Shown here one piece after another: positions 1 through 5,198 of a stretch of 7,139 nucleotides of DNA (positions are counted from its first letter, which is position 1; every line of letters begins with the position of its first letter). The DNA is from Candidatus Bathyarchaeota archaeon (GTDB lineage: Archaea > Thermoproteota > Bathyarchaeia > TCS64). A model generated the notes under the pieces. That model was not told the origin of the DNA. It did not search any database and saw only the letters and a program-made list of their open reading frames with translations. Where the stretch lies: NCBI GenBank assembly GCA_937877765.1, contig CALGBN010000446.1, positions 1-7,139 of the forward strand. Direction: 5' to 3'. A program made the translations under genes and the position numbers.

Positions 1-66
1 CAAGCAGAAGACGGCATACGAGATGTAGAGAGGTCTCGTGGGCTCGGAGATGTGTATAAGAGACAG
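1..66 (+). other. Illumina P7 / Nextera i7 adapter left on the contig end
   Basis: This stretch is synthetic library sequence, not genome. Bases 1-24 match the Illumina P7 flow-cell oligo. Bases 25-32 (gtagagag) are an 8-nt index, the reverse complement of CTCTCTAC, which I recognise as Nextera index N707. Bases 33-66 match the Nextera read-2 transposase adapter, ending in the 19-bp Tn5 mosaic end (48-66). Genomic sequence therefore starts at base 67. The organism should not be credited with these bases, and nothing upstream of 67 can be inferred. Confidence 0.98.
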
Positions 67-133
67 ATATTAAACCACTATATTTAGTTAAATAATTTAA
101 ATTGTGCATAAATTATTTTGATAATGGGATTGT

Positions 134-147
134 TACATATATTATAA
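134..147 (+). promoter_or_regulatory. Putative box A (TATA) element ahead of the surface-protein gene
   Basis: An A/T-only run (acatatattataaa) lies about 55-60 nt before the ATG at 199. An archaeal TATA box here would place transcription start near 165-172, giving a leader of roughly 30 nt. No Shine-Dalgarno-like purine run precedes the ATG. The whole of 67-198 is A/T-rich, so another A/T run (for example 80-105) could serve instead. Confidence 0.35.
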
Positions 148-198
148 ACAAAAATGAGGTTTCATAGAATTTTCATCAGTTACTTGTCCTAACTGTTT

Positions 199-1020
199 AT
201 GATGAACGCTAAGAAACTAGTGACACTGACATTAATGGTGCTTACCGTAACTCAAACAGTTTACGTTTCCCTATGTGAGCATCCATACATACTTAGATCA
301 TCATGGCTTGTTAACCCGGTTTACTTAGACGGAGACATAACCGACGCAAAAGAATGGATCGACGCAGAGAGCGTCGAACTCGATTTAGGCACTAACTATG
401 GTCGAAGCCCGCCTTTCCTCGAAACAAAACTCTGGGCAAAAAACGACCTAAACAACCTATACCTTCTTTACAGAATAGAGTTCCCATACGGCAGCTATGA
501 CCTTGACGACCAAGCGTTCATCTACTACTTAATCTACAATGGCACCTCTGGCTTTATAGCCACAGATAAATCAATAATAGGACAACTGGGATCTCCACAA
601 GACCAGTATGATTATGATGGCTCCATATGGACAAACGATGTACCTACTGGTATAAACAATGTTGAGGGTATGGGGCATTATGATGGCACATTCTACTGGT
701 TTGAACTAAAGAAACCACTTGATAGTGGAGACATGTGTGACTGGTTATTCGAGATAGGTGAAACCTATGGGTACGCATCATCTCCAATCGATAAATCAGA
801 TCATCTATGCGTCGGACTCTACGATGATAGCCAGGATTATAACATACAGAATTTTATCCAGCTCGTAATTGCAAAGCCATCAATAGCAAACTTTACCCCT
901 GTTGGAGGAGAACTCGCCCCTACTCAGAAAGCAGAGATAATCAGGATGTTATTATTCAGACTAACCATCTATCTGACAGTCATTCTCTGCTGTATCATAT
1001 CTGTGAAGAAACTCATTTAA
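199..1020 (+). CDS. Exported, membrane-anchored protein with a CBM9/DOMON-like beta domain
   Basis: I do not recognise a named gene. The 273-residue product starts with a signal-peptide-like segment (AKK at 4-6, then a hydrophobic stretch to about residue 25) and ends with a hydrophobic helix (about 250-269) followed by KK. This predicts an extracellular domain tethered by its C-terminus. The body resembles the CBM9/ethylbenzene-dehydrogenase-like beta-sandwich group: YLDGDITDAKEW (42-53), then KLWAKNDLNNLYLLYRI (77-93), and HYDGTFYWFELKKPL (160-174). Such folds commonly bind sugars or cofactors, but the ligand here is unknown. N-glycosylation sequons occur at N114 (NGT) and N231 (NFT), and C180/C204 could form a disulfide. 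The start is one of two adjacent ATGs (199 or 202). The surface location is well supported; the domain name is tentative and would need a profile or structure search. Confidence 0.8.
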   Translation: MMNAKKLVTLTLMVLTVTQTVYVSLCEHPYILRSSWLVNPVYLDGDITDAKEWIDAESVELDLGTNYGRSPPFLETKLWAKNDLNNLYLLYRIEFPYGSYDLDDQAFIYYLIYNGTSGFIATDKSIIGQLGSPQDQYDYDGSIWTNDVPTGINNVEGMGHYDGTFYWFELKKPLDSGDMCDWLFEIGETYGYASSPIDKSDHLCVGLYDDSQDYNIQNFIQLVIAKPSIANFTPVGGELAPTQKAEIIRMLLFRLTIYLTVILCCIISVKKLI

Positions 1021-1039
1021 TCTCCCTTTAGGAGTAACA

Positions 1040-1047
1040 TATTTAAT
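1040..1047 (+). promoter_or_regulatory. Putative box A of the tRNA-Ile gene
   Basis: The run tatttaat lies 28-35 nt before the mature tRNA 5' end at 1075, the usual archaeal TATA-to-start distance. Together with a G/C-flanked tgttgcgc just before the gene, it makes a credible tRNA promoter. It also lies only 20 bp after the stop of the preceding gene. Confidence 0.5.
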
Positions 1048-1074
1048 TGAGATGTGCTATCAATGCTGTTGCGC

Positions 1075-1149
1075 GGGCCCGTGGCCTAGAACGGTTATGG
1101 CGTCTGACTGATAATCAGAAGGTCCTGAGTTCAAATCTCAGCGGGCCCA
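1075..1149 (+). tRNA. tRNA-Ile (anticodon GAU)
   Basis: A complete cloverleaf can be folded by eye. The acceptor stem is gggcccg (1075-1081) with cgggccc (1142-1148), seven perfect pairs. The D stem is gcc/ggc (1084-1086 with 1099-1101). The anticodon stem is tctga/tcaga (1103-1107 with 1115-1119), with loop ctgataa and anticodon GAT at 1110-1112. The variable region is five bases (1120-1124). The T stem is ctgag/ctcag with loop ttcaaat (1130-1136). The discriminator is A1149, followed by CCT, so the CCA end is not encoded and must be added after transcription. There is no intron. GAU reads AUC and AUU codons. It stands alone, with protein genes on the same strand on either side. Confidence 0.96.
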
Positions 1150-1179
1150 CCTTCTACTTTACATAACCATGCAATAATG

Positions 1180-1197
1180 TATTGAATTATATCAATA
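1180..1197 (+). repeat. Short inverted repeat downstream of the tRNA
   Basis: The arms TATTGA (1180-1185) and TCAATA (1192-1197) are perfect complements around a 6-nt loop (attata). They begin 31 bp after the tRNA and could help end its transcript, but a 6-bp A/T stem is weak and no clear T tract follows. ATATCAATA also recurs directly at 1189-1197 and 1215-1223. Confidence 0.25.
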
Positions 1198-1230
1198 AGA
1201 GAAATCATATATAGATATCAATATTAATGC

Positions 1231-1269
1231 AAATAATTGTAAATAATGGTGAATGTAGAACAATTATTT
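1231..1269 (+). repeat. Perfect 10-bp inverted repeat with a 19-nt spacer
   Basis: AAATAATTGT (1231-1240) and ACAATTATTT (1260-1269) are exact reverse complements. They sit in the middle of the 207-bp spacer between the tRNA and the four-cysteine gene. Possible roles are paired half-sites for a DNA-binding protein, a cruciform, or a hairpin terminator (the right arm runs into tttt). The arms are A/T-rich, so chance is a real alternative. Confidence 0.4.
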
Positions 1270-1299
1270 TACATATTTCGTTGATAGAATGAAACTCCA

Positions 1300-1317
1300 T
1301 AGTAGAAATAACTACTA
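1300..1317 (+). repeat. 6-bp inverted repeat upstream of the four-cysteine gene
   Basis: TAGTAG (1300-1305) and CTACTA (1312-1317) are perfect complements around aaataa. The element ends 16 bp before the candidate box A at 1333-1340, a position where an archaeal activator or repressor site could act. Its shortness keeps confidence low. Confidence 0.3.
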
Positions 1318-1332
1318 CAAACAAGGAACACA

Positions 1333-1340
1333 TCTAAATA
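1333..1340 (+). promoter_or_regulatory. Putative box A of the four-cysteine gene
   Basis: The run tctaaata, followed by a G/C-richer stretch, lies about 20 nt before the ATG at 1357. The usual 25-27 nt spacing would put transcription start near 1362. That suits a leaderless start at GTG 1366 or a short-leader start at GTG 1375 as well as, or better than, the ATG. Confidence 0.35.
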
Positions 1341-1356
1341 CTGCCGAGCCCCATGA

Positions 1357-1620
1357 ATGATTCAGGTGAGGAATGTGTCTACGCTATCAGAGGCCATACA
1401 GGAAAAATTCAATAAAAAAGACTGCCCATTCTTACACGATTGTGAGGTACCCATCACAAAGGACTTCTTCACCAGAGTATGCAAATCACCAGCCTACATC
1501 AACTGCCACCACTTCGCGAAAAGAATGAACGAGCTACAGACGCCCATAACGTGGCTGCAGAAACTCGCAGTAGATCAGGCGAAGATGATGACCACAGACG
1601 TCGAGGCCACACAACCTTAA
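1357..1620 (+). CDS. Small four-cysteine protein of unknown function
   Basis: No characterised family is recognised. The 87-residue product is cytosolic, with no signal peptide or membrane segment. Its core holds four cysteines, C23, C29, C42 and C50, spaced C-x5-C-x12-C-x7-C, with H51-H52 directly after the last. Both halves are aromatic or proline-rich (CPFLHDC, then FFTRVCKSPAYINC). Such spacing could bind zinc or an iron-sulphur cluster; disulfides are less likely without export. A likely amphipathic helix follows (about 62-78) and the tail is polar. The start is uncertain: ATG 1357 gives the longest form, while in-frame GTG at 1366 and 1375 fit the box A better and a GGTGAGG run lies at 1365-1371. 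flpA begins 32 bp after its stop on the same strand, so the two may be co-transcribed, but that alone does not assign a role. The C-rich third codon positions and the conserved-looking core support a real gene. Confidence 0.8.
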   Translation: MIQVRNVSTLSEAIQEKFNKKDCPFLHDCEVPITKDFFTRVCKSPAYINCHHFAKRMNELQTPITWLQKLAVDQAKMMTTDVEATQP

Positions 1621-1622
1621 AT
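1617..1622 (+). promoter_or_regulatory. Possible box A of flpA, overlapping the preceding stop codon
   Basis: ttaaat is centred about 33 nt before the flpA ATG at 1653 and would give a leader of some 6-8 nt. It overlaps the TAA stop of the four-cysteine gene. A second run, tttatt (1633-1638), is too close to the ATG for a standard box A. If neither works, flpA depends on read-through from upstream. Confidence 0.25.
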
Positions 1623-1652
1623 CCGGTGCCTGTTTATTCGTATTGAACTCTG

Positions 1653-2333
1653 ATGCAATTAAGGGAGATATTTCCATCAATATACAAACTAGTGAATGGC
1701 AGCCAAGAAATTTTAGCTACAAAAAATCTGACCCCTGGAGTAACATATTACGGTGAACCTGTCTATGATGTTGATGGCGTCGAGTACCGCAGTTGGAACC
1801 CTACTCGTAGTAAACTTGGTGCAGTGATTCTCAAAGATATTCAGGAAATGCCCATAAAACCCGGTTCAAAGGTATTGTATCTTGGCGTCGCATCAGGAAC
1901 CACCGTCAGCCACGTATCAGATATTATTGGCGAAGAGGGGCATGTATGGGGAATTGATTTTGCCCCACGTTCAATGAGAGACCTACTGGATAAAGTGACG
2001 AGAAATAGAAAGAACCTCTCACCTATTCTTGGGGATGCTCGTGATCCTTCGAGTTATTCGGCTTATGTTCCTTTGGTGGATGTGGTGTTTGCTGATGTGG
2101 CTCAACCAGATCAAGCTGATATCATAGTAAAGAACGCAGATCACTTTCTCAAAAAGGGAGGCTGGTTTATGTTAACTATCAAATCACGTAGTGTTGATGT
2201 GCGTGAGAAGCCGAAGGATGTATATGCTGATCAGGTGCGGATCATTGAAGAGGCTGGCTACAAAGTGCATCAAGTGGTTATTCTTGATCCCTTTGAGAAG
2301 GACCACGCTATGGTCCTAGCTTCATCTGTTTGA
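1653..2333 (+). CDS. flpA: Fibrillarin-like rRNA/tRNA 2'-O-methyltransferase
   Basis: This is the methyltransferase subunit of the archaeal box C/D ribonucleoprotein. It transfers methyl from S-adenosylmethionine to ribose 2'-OH groups on rRNA and tRNA, guided by C/D RNAs and working with Nop5 and L7Ae. The 226-residue length is typical. Family marks in order: the N-terminal segment ending EYRSWNPTRSKLGA (44-57); the SAM-binding motif VLYLGVASGTTVSHVSDIIG (74-93); the acidic residue closing strand 2 in GIDFAP (D102); GDARDP (127-132); FADVAQPDQ (146-154, D148); and the late strand LTIKSRSVD (174-182, K177). All key positions appear intact. No Shine-Dalgarno precedes ATG 1653, in keeping with the other genes here. 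Its usual archaeal neighbour nop5 is not adjacent; a small four-cysteine gene precedes it instead. The 3' end overlaps convergent rnhB by 26 bp. Confidence 0.97.
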   Translation: MQLREIFPSIYKLVNGSQEILATKNLTPGVTYYGEPVYDVDGVEYRSWNPTRSKLGAVILKDIQEMPIKPGSKVLYLGVASGTTVSHVSDIIGEEGHVWGIDFAPRSMRDLLDKVTRNRKNLSPILGDARDPSSYSAYVPLVDVVFADVAQPDQADIIVKNADHFLKKGGWFMLTIKSRSVDVREKPKDVYADQVRIIEEAGYKVHQVVILDPFEKDHAMVLASSV

Positions 2334-2967
2334 AAGGCTTCATGTATTTCTGCACTGTGCTCCATGAAGCCCTCATATAATCAGGGCACTCTTTGTTCGT
2401 GGAAAAATGTTCCTCAATAAATCGTTGTGTCTTGGTGTCACTGGAATACCCGGAATTGAAATCACCATGCAGCTCTCTTAGTTCTTTGATTCTCTTGTCT
2501 CTTCTTACTTTCGCTAGAATAGATGCTGCACCTGTGGAGACGTATTTTTGGTCTGCCTTTGGTTCACAGATTACCTGCATTTTGTATTTTATAACTGACT
2601 GCAGTTGTTCAGCGCATCTCTGGTTATCTACATCCGGTGGGTCCATGTGTACAAGGTCGGGTTTGAGTTCTCTGATGAGTTTCGCCATCACCATAGTTTC
2701 AAGATAGTTAAGGCGTCTAAGGGGTATGCTTCTGAAGACTACCTTGTCAATTACTCTTGGCTGTATCTCGAAAATCCTATAGTCTAAGGCTAGTTCCTTG
2801 ATCACTACGACTAGTTTTTCACGTTTTTTCGTAGATACCTTCTTGCTGTCCTTGACGCCGATCTCTCTGAGTGTGGGGAGTGTTTCTTCTTCGAATACTG
2901 CTGCCGCTACTACGAGGGGTCCTATGGCGCAGCCTCGTCCTGCTTCGTCTACTCCCGCGACTCTCAT
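2308..2967 (-). CDS. rnhB: Ribonuclease HII
   Basis: RNase HII cuts the RNA strand of RNA-DNA hybrids and nicks at single ribonucleotides in DNA, removing Okazaki primers and misinserted ribonucleotides. I take ATG at 2967 as the start, giving 219 residues beginning MRVAGVDEAGRG, the normal archaeal N-terminus. A longer reading needs an in-frame TTG at 2976 and adds only three residues. Numbered from that ATG, the catalytic acids are D7 and E8 (GVDEAGRG), D109 (HMDPPD) and D139 (KADQKY). DSK (40-42) and YVSTGAASILAK (142-153) are also typical. All four acids are present. An A/T box centred near 2994, about 27 nt ahead of the ATG, suggests a leaderless transcript of its own, although the gene lies only 26 bp after the glycosyltransferase stop on the same strand. 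The tail overlaps the end of flpA on the opposite strand. Confidence 0.96.
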   Translation of the reverse strand: MRVAGVDEAGRGCAIGPLVVAAAVFEEETLPTLREIGVKDSKKVSTKKREKLVVVIKELALDYRIFEIQPRVIDKVVFRSIPLRRLNYLETMVMAKLIRELKPDLVHMDPPDVDNQRCAEQLQSVIKYKMQVICEPKADQKYVSTGAASILAKVRRDKRIKELRELHGDFNSGYSSDTKTQRFIEEHFSTNKECPDYMRASWSTVQKYMKPFKQMKLGP

Positions 2968-2990
2968 CGTTGTCAATTGAACTGTTACAG

Positions 2991-2997
2991 CTTTTAA
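2991..2997 (-). promoter_or_regulatory. Putative box A of rnhB
   Basis: On the minus strand this reads ttaaaag, centred about 27 nt ahead of the rnhB ATG at 2967. It would start transcription at or just before the ATG, which favours ATG 2967 over the TTG at 2976. It overlaps the stop codon of the upstream glycosyltransferase gene. Confidence 0.45.
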
Positions 2998-4097
2998 GAT
3001 ATGCCTAGCTCATTGTATAGTTCAAGGTACCTTTGGGTAGAGGTTTTACTGTTGAATCTATGAACGATTGTGGTTCTTGCTTCGCTTCCAAGTGATGGGT
3101 TTTCTATAGCATCTAGCATTCTTCTTGCGATCATCTCAGTGTCACCGGGTTTGTAGAGATAACCGTTTACTTCGTCAGAGATTATCTCGTTACACCCATA
3201 ACCATTCACTGCTACGGGCACTACTCCACAAGACATGGCTTCCTGTAGAGATATTGATAATCCTTCGCGTCTAGAAGCTAACATAAATACATCTAACTTC
3301 TGATGGAAACTGACCGGGTCATGTACTCGTCCAGGAAATATAGCATCAATCTCGAGTTTTGATGCTAGTTTCTCCAATCTACACTTATCCGGACCATCTC
3401 CCCCTATAATCAATTGGGAATCAGTCTTTTCTGAGAGTAGTTTGGCTGCATATAGTATCTCGTCTATGTTTTTTTCTTGTACGAGTCTTCCAAGGGTGCC
3501 TATTGTGGTTTTTTCGTTGTCTTTTATTGGTTTGAACCGGTTTGTGTCTACTCCTAGGTAGATGGTCTCAGTTTTTTCGGGGGGAGCACCAAGTCTGATG
3601 GCATATTCTTTGATATAGTTGGATACTGTGGCTATGTAGTCTGCTTTTCTCAGGGTTCTTCGCGTGATTGGTAGATAAACCGTTTTCTCCATAGGATAGG
3701 TGATGTCGCTTCCGTGGCATGTTATGAGTTGTGGTGTTTTTCGTGGATTGACTGCTGCTAGGACGCCTAAGGGTATGGCTAGATGTGTGTGAATAAGTTG
3801 AGCCGTGGTTTTCAGAACATGGAGATAGGCGGACATTAGGTATGCTGGTAAGCATGCTGTGATTAGTCTTGACGCGTTTTTCATGGTGGCTTCTGCGATG
3901 TATTCCATTTGAGGAGACGGCATGTAGGGGAATCTGTGAACAGGGTAATTGTTTGTACTTGGTTGTAGTGTTCTTGGTGCGATTACCTCAAGCTTTACAT
4001 GTTTTGAGAGATTATCGCATAGCTCTTTGATGAATGCTCCATGGTAATCACCTCTGTATCTTGGGAAGCTGGGGGTTAGGACCGCTACGTGTGCCAC
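2994..4097 (-). CDS. GT4-family glycosyltransferase (GT-B fold)
   Basis: A retaining glycosyltransferase that probably adds a sugar from a nucleotide donor to a lipid-linked or surface glycan; donor and acceptor cannot be read from sequence. I prefer GTG at 4097 as the start. It gives 367 residues beginning (M)AHVAVLTPSFPRYRGD, a natural first beta-strand and glycine loop. The upstream ATG at 4142 would add 15 A/T-encoded residues and run into the divergent gene. Numbered from GTG: HGSD (128-131), ATVSNYIKEY (156-165), GVDTNRF (182-188), the phosphate-binding pair R204 and K209 (GRLVQEKN), GGDGP (232-236), and the EX7E motif E278/E286 (REGLSISLQEAMSCG). Both domains look complete. There is no membrane helix, so the enzyme is cytosolic or peripheral on the inner membrane face. 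rnhB lies 26 bp downstream on the same strand; a second glycosyltransferase diverges 39 bp upstream. Confidence 0.92.
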   Translation of the reverse strand: MAHVAVLTPSFPRYRGDYHGAFIKELCDNLSKHVKLEVIAPRTLQPSTNNYPVHRFPYMPSPQMEYIAEATMKNASRLITACLPAYLMSAYLHVLKTTAQLIHTHLAIPLGVLAAVNPRKTPQLITCHGSDITYPMEKTVYLPITRRTLRKADYIATVSNYIKEYAIRLGAPPEKTETIYLGVDTNRFKPIKDNEKTTIGTLGRLVQEKNIDEILYAAKLLSEKTDSQLIIGGDGPDKCRLEKLASKLEIDAIFPGRVHDPVSFHQKLDVFMLASRREGLSISLQEAMSCGVVPVAVNGYGCNEIISDEVNGYLYKPGDTEMIARRMLDAIENPSLGSEARTTIVHRFNSKTSTQRYLELYNELGIS

Positions 4098-4136
4098 ATC
4101 TGAAATAATAGTTTCAATAGAAATTAATAGATATCT
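4098..4136. promoter_or_regulatory. 39-bp divergent promoter region between two glycosyltransferase genes
   Basis: The whole space between GTG 4097 (-) and ATG 4137 (+) is A/T-rich and holds one box for each direction. On the plus strand, aaataata (4103-4110) lies about 30 nt before ATG 4137. On the minus strand, tattaatt (4122-4129) lies about 28 nt before GTG 4097. Each box sits near the opposite gene's start, so the two promoters are interleaved and could not easily be occupied together. No Shine-Dalgarno is seen on either side. Confidence 0.5.
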
Positions 4137-4138
4137 AT
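4127..4138. promoter_or_regulatory. 12-bp perfect palindrome overlapping a start codon
   Basis: ATAGATATCTAT is exactly self-complementary. It overlaps the first two bases of the plus-strand glycosyltransferase ATG (4137) and adjoins the minus-strand box A. A dimeric regulator bound here could block both genes. No second copy is seen beside it, and a chance A/T palindrome cannot be excluded. Confidence 0.35.
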
Positions 4139-5198
4139 GCATGTCTGTTTCATAGCTCTGGAATATTTTGCGTGGGGGAAATATGGGGGTATTGGGAAGG
4201 CTACTAGAGATATTGCATCAGAGTTAGCGAAAAGAGGCGTCAAGGTATCTGCAGTGGTACCTCTTGGTGCCGATCAAAGTAGTTACGAGCATGTTGATGG
4301 GGTTGATGTGTATGGGTTTCCTCTATCAGAGTATCCGCTGATGGGTGGTCTTCTGCGTAGGATTGATGCGGATATCTATCATAGTCAGGATTTATCATTG
4401 GGAACTTGGTTAGCGAAAAAGACCTGTCAAGGTGTACATCTTATGACGTGTCAAAACCCAAAAACCAAAGAGGATTGGAAGAAGGTTAATCGATTTTACT
4501 CTTTGAGGCGTAGAATCTACAATAAGTTGATTGATCCACAGGTTACGCGTTGCGTCAAGAACCTTGATCATGTCTATTGTCAAGCCAAATACACGGTAAA
4601 GAAGACTCGCAGTCTTTATGAGCTAGATTACAATCCGACATTTCTACCTAATCCTGTAAAGGTTCCAAGTAAAATACCGGAGAAAAGCGATACTCCTCTA
4701 GTTCTTTTTCTTGGACGTTTTGATGGAGAGAAAGACCCTGAGTGTTTCATGAAGTTGGCGATGAGGTTTCCTGATGTAAATTTTATTGCGGTAGGAGCAT
4801 GTCATGACCCGGTAATTGATGAGAGGATTCGTGTCCAATACTGTGATGTTGAGAATCTCAGTCTCCCGGGGTTTATTACTGGTTATGAGAAGAGGCGGTT
4901 ACTTGATGAGTCTTGGGTGCTTGTTAATACAAGCGTCAGTGAGTGTCTTCCAGTCTCTTTTCTTGAAGCCTGTGCTCATGGGTGCAGTATTTTGAGCTTT
5001 CATGACCCCGATGGATTTGCATCAGATTTTGGCTTTCATATCTCCAAATACAATCTGGACACAGGACTAGAACAGCTTCTAACGGATGAAGCCTGGAGAA
5101 AACGAGGCTCACTAGGCTACAATTATGTAAAAAAAACTCATGAGATACAACATGTGATTGACCTACATCTACAAGAGTATGAGAAGAGAGTGGGTTGA
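4137..5198 (+). CDS. Glycosyltransferase, GT4-like (GT-B fold)
   Basis: A second nucleotide-sugar-dependent glycosyltransferase of 353 residues, distinct in sequence from its divergent neighbour. The N-terminus MHVCFIALEY is followed by the glycine loop GKYGGIGKATRDIASELAKRG (14-34), which binds the donor in this fold. YHSQD (81-85) closes a strand of the first domain. The C-terminal domain has R194 and K199 (GRFDGEKDP, 193-201) and the EX7E pair E269/E277 (SECLPVSFLEACAHG). Length and motifs indicate a complete enzyme without membrane helices. Substrate is unknown; pairing with another GT4 gene and a nearby exported sequon-bearing protein makes surface glycan or N-glycan assembly a reasonable inference only. 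Third codon positions favour T and G, unlike the neighbouring glycosyltransferase, whose codons favour C and A. The stop TGA (5196-5198) abuts the stop of the convergent M81 gene with no base between. Confidence 0.9.
   Translation: MHVCFIALEYFAWGKYGGIGKATRDIASELAKRGVKVSAVVPLGADQSSYEHVDGVDVYGFPLSEYPLMGGLLRRIDADIYHSQDLSLGTWLAKKTCQGVHLMTCQNPKTKEDWKKVNRFYSLRRRIYNKLIDPQVTRCVKNLDHVYCQAKYTVKKTRSLYELDYNPTFLPNPVKVPSKIPEKSDTPLVLFLGRFDGEKDPECFMKLAMRFPDVNFIAVGACHDPVIDERIRVQYCDVENLSLPGFITGYEKRRLLDESWVLVNTSVSECLPVSFLEACAHGCSILSFHDPDGFASDFGFHISKYNLDTGLEQLLTDEAWRKRGSLGYNYVKKTHEIQHVIDLHLQEYEKRVG

Noticed and set aside
154..192. 13-codon upstream reading frame (ATG 154 to TAA 192) before the surface-protein gene
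   Set aside because: It has no ribosome binding signal and could arise by chance in A/T-rich sequence; nothing distinguishes it from noise.
1022..1034. Hairpin ctcc/ggag after the surface-protein gene as a terminator
   Set aside because: The stem is only four pairs, and a T tract does not follow.
1075..1149. tRNA-Ile as an attachment site for an integrated element
   Set aside because: No second copy of the tRNA 3' end, no integrase and no mobile gene is present in the window.
1585..1653. Possible box C/D guide RNA (ATGATGA at 1585-1591, CTGA at 1650-1653)
   Set aside because: The boxes lie across the end of a coding gene and the next start codon, no internal D'/C' pair is visible between them, and no terminal stem can be paired.
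2393..2980. Three short plus-strand frames inside rnhB
   Set aside because: They lie antisense to intact RNase HII motifs and show no recognisable domain or promoter of their own.
4098..4142. 15-residue N-terminal extension of the minus-strand glycosyltransferase from ATG 4142
   Set aside because: The added residues are A/T-encoded, lack family resemblance, cross the divergent promoter and overlap the opposite gene's start; GTG 4097 gives a normal N-terminus.
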